In this document: positions 62,455 to 64,000 of the stretch, piece after piece
Layout: every line of letters begins with the position of its first letter
Numbering within the stretch: position 1 is the first letter of the stretch
Assembly: GCA_963717455.1 (NCBI GenBank)
Contig: OY970336.1
Location: 3,906,001 to 3,970,000, forward strand
Direction: 5' to 3'
DNA from: Bog-473 sp963717455
Lineage (GTDB): Bacteria > Actinomycetota > Acidimicrobiia > Acidimicrobiales > RAAP-2
Length of the DNA stretch: 64,000 bases
Position numbers and translations under genes: made by a program
The notes under the pieces: model-generated
What the model was told of the DNA's origin: nothing
Databases searched by the model: none
The model's input: only the letters and a program-made list of their open reading frames with translations

Positions 62455-64000
62455 GTGACACACGCGCGCAGGCTGACGAACCGACTCGTTCTCGCAAGCT
62501 TCTCCGTGGCGGGAGCCTGCTTCGTCGCGTCCGGCATGTTGAGCGATCCTCTGGCCGTCGGCGCGCCGTCACCGGTGGTGGTGTCGCTCATGTGGAGCAA
62601 GGTGCTCAACGACGCGCCGTGCGGGATCGTCGAGGCCTCGCCGGTGGAGTTCGACGCCGACGGGACTGCGGCGGTCGAGGTCGGCGACCGCCAGGGGTTG
62701 CTGTACGCGTTCGACCTCGCCGACGGATCGGTGACCCCGGGCTGGGGCGGCGGGCAGGGACGGACCATCGGCTCGGGCCAGGGGTGCGCCAACTCGAACC
62801 CGGGGGGCGGCATGCCGGCCCTCGGCTCCGACGGCCTCGAGGTCCCCGGGAGCCCGCCCATCGACTCGACCGCTTCGGTCGACAACGCCCACGGGGGCGA
62901 CCTCTACTTCGGCGCCGGCAACGCCGCCTCGCCGGTCGACGGTGGCTACTACGCCTACTCGCCCGGCGCCAGCCCGGTGTGGAACCAGGTCGTCACCAAC
63001 CCGCCCAGCGACACCATGCCCGACGGTGGTGTGCAGGCGTCGCTCTCGCTCGGCGACGGTGGGTCGCTCGTGGAAGCGGGTTCGCTGGGCCAGATGACCT
63101 ACGCCCTCTCGAGCGGGAGCGGCGCGCCCGCCACCGGATGGCCGCAGTTCTCCGCCGACAGTGTGTTCTCCACCGCCGCCGTGGGGGACCTCTACGGCAC
63201 CGGGTCGGACGACTTCATCTCCGGGGGGGCGCAGTCCAACGGGTTCGCCTTCGGCACCCACTACACCGACGGCGGCCACGTGCGGATCTACAACGACCAC
63301 GGCGGGCTGATCTGCAGCGCCTCCACGAACCAGGAGGTCGACTCCTCCCCCGCCGTCGGCCCCATCCTGCCCGGCGGTGCCGACGGCATCGTGACCGGTA
63401 CGGGCAGTTTCTTCCCAGGTGCCAGCGACCAGAACACGGTCAAGGCGTACGACACCAAGTGCAACCAGGTCTGGAGCACCACCTTGGACGGATCCACCGG
63501 GGGCAGCCCGGCGCTGGCCGACGTGATGGGGAACGGCCAGCTGAGCGTGGTCGAGGGCACCGATTCGGCGGGATCGGGCTCGGTCTGGGCCCTGAACGCG
63601 GCCACGGGGGGCGCCATCTGGAAGGAACCCGTGCTCGGCGCCGTCATCGGGTCGGTGACCACGGCGGACCTCACGGGAGACGGCTATCAGGACGTGATCG
63701 TGCCGACGACCCTCGGGATCGAGATCCTCGACGGCCAGACCGGCGTCGAGGTGGCCCACTTCGACGACGGGTCCGGCAATGCAGGGGTCATGCCCCCGGG
63801 AGCGGTCATCGGCTTCCAGAACGCCCCGCTGGTCACCGCTGACGCGAACGGGTCGATCGGCATCACCGTGGCCGGGTACTACGCCATCGGGGGCGGCGAC
63901 GTCCAGGGCATCGTGCAGCACTTCGAGGTGGCGGGCTCGAGCTCGCGGCGCGCCGGCGAGTCGGGCGGGTGGCCCCAGTTCCACCACGACGCCGCGCTGA
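62455..64000 (+). CDS. Secreted FG-GAP/PQQ-like repeat protein, partial (3' end outside window)
   Basis: At least 515 codons start at GTG 62455 (AAAGGGAT upstream) and run off the right edge. A signal peptide ('NRLVLASFSVAGACFVASGM') precedes repeats of the type 'PVEFDADGTAAVEVGDRQGL', 'STAAVGDLYGTGSDDFISGG', 'SSPAVGPILPGGADGIVTG', 'GSPALADVMGNGQLSVVEGT' and 'GSVTTADLTGDGYQDVIVPT'. The recurring 'aDl.GdG..dvv' text is that of FG-GAP or VCBS beta-propeller blades, often calcium-binding. The 'GWPQFHHDAAL' block at the edge is common in such proteins of this class. Cell-surface or extracellular; ligand unknown. Confidence 0.88.
   Translation, partial: MTHARRLTNRLVLASFSVAGACFVASGMLSDPLAVGAPSPVVVSLMWSKVLNDAPCGIVEASPVEFDADGTAAVEVGDRQGLLYAFDLADGSVTPGWGGGQGRTIGSGQGCANSNPGGGMPALGSDGLEVPGSPPIDSTASVDNAHGGDLYFGAGNAASPVDGGYYAYSPGASPVWNQVVTNPPSDTMPDGGVQASLSLGDGGSLVEAGSLGQMTYALSSGSGAPATGWPQFSADSVFSTAAVGDLYGTGSDDFISGGAQSNGFAFGTHYTDGGHVRIYNDHGGLICSASTNQEVDSSPAVGPILPGGADGIVTGTGSFFPGASDQNTVKAYDTKCNQVWSTTLDGSTGGSPALADVMGNGQLSVVEGTDSAGSGSVWALNAATGGAIWKEPVLGAVIGSVTTADLTGDGYQDVIVPTTLGIEILDGQTGVEVAHFDDGSGNAGVMPPGAVIGFQNAPLVTADANGSIGITVAGYYAIGGGDVQGIVQHFEVAGSSSRRAGESGGWPQFHHDAAL

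Noticed and set aside
60558..63842. A 1094-codon plus-strand open frame antisense to the glycosyltransferase genes
   Set aside because: High GC keeps antisense frames open. Its composition is Arg/Gly/Pro-rich without motifs, and the opposite strand encodes clear enzymes. Only the separate frame from 62455 is real.

Overview
The window comes from a high-GC actinobacterium, most likely class Acidimicrobiia. The evidence is a secreted SpoIID-like protein ending in six 'GGYW...DGG.F.YGDA' repeats (55.9-58.0 kb), a secreted FG-GAP-like protein, leaderless GTG starts, and homologues of many mycobacterial dormancy genes. It does not look like a phage or plasmid.

Region 1 (1-12.1 kb, all minus strand) is energy and acetyl-CoA metabolism. 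An acetyl-CoA synthetase, a pyruvate/2-oxoacid dehydrogenase E1alpha-E1beta-E2 set and an acyl carrier protein are joined by 1-4 base overlaps, and are followed by a V/A-type ATPase operon (stalk G/H-like, C, I, K, F, E, A, B; B runs off the left edge). Region 2 (12.1-29.8 kb) collects stress and dormancy-type functions: GNAT, DUF355, DUF2267, a phosphoribosyltransferase-hydrolase fusion, PRPP synthetase, a PNPOx-fold protein, a glycosyltransferase, a glycogen-debranching-type enzyme, a HAD-GH65 fusion, a universal stress protein, an erythromycin-esterase-like protein, a site-2 protease with CBS domains, and a secreted hydrolase. Several are families that in Mycobacterium tuberculosis belong to the DosR regulon.

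Region 3 (29.9-44.9 kb) is the most unusual part. A complete tRNA-Gly(GCC) gene lies at its right end (minus strand). To its left, in the same orientation, are five further copies of its 3' half, at 29.9, 34.8, 35.6, 39.7 and 42.0 kb. Four of them continue into a conserved arm of about 105 bases ending in the palindrome GTAGTAGAGCGGTCTACTAC. They divide 15 kb into five segments of unrelated cargo: VOC protein, GH15 fragment, binding protein; a small secreted protein; a phosphoesterase carrying an intact IS1380-family insertion; an APC permease; and a BrnT/BrnA-like toxin-antitoxin pair with a decayed SWIM gene. No integrase is visible. I read this as a serially built, tRNA-anchored array of cargo-only elements.

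Region 4 (45-64 kb, very GC-rich) holds a methyltransferase, a cytochrome b6-like membrane operon, lipid and housekeeping genes (wax ester synthase, dut, orn, acyl-CoA ligase, peroxiredoxin, enoyl-CoA hydratase), a HAD phosphatase, the SpoIID-repeat protein, three related glycosyltransferases (one fused to a methyltransferase domain) and an FG-GAP-like secreted protein running off the right edge. Between about 47.9 and 55.0 kb nearly every conserved gene is broken by single-base frameshifts, at least one of them in a homopolymer. That pattern points to sequence error rather than biology, so the coordinates of genes there span the frameshifts.
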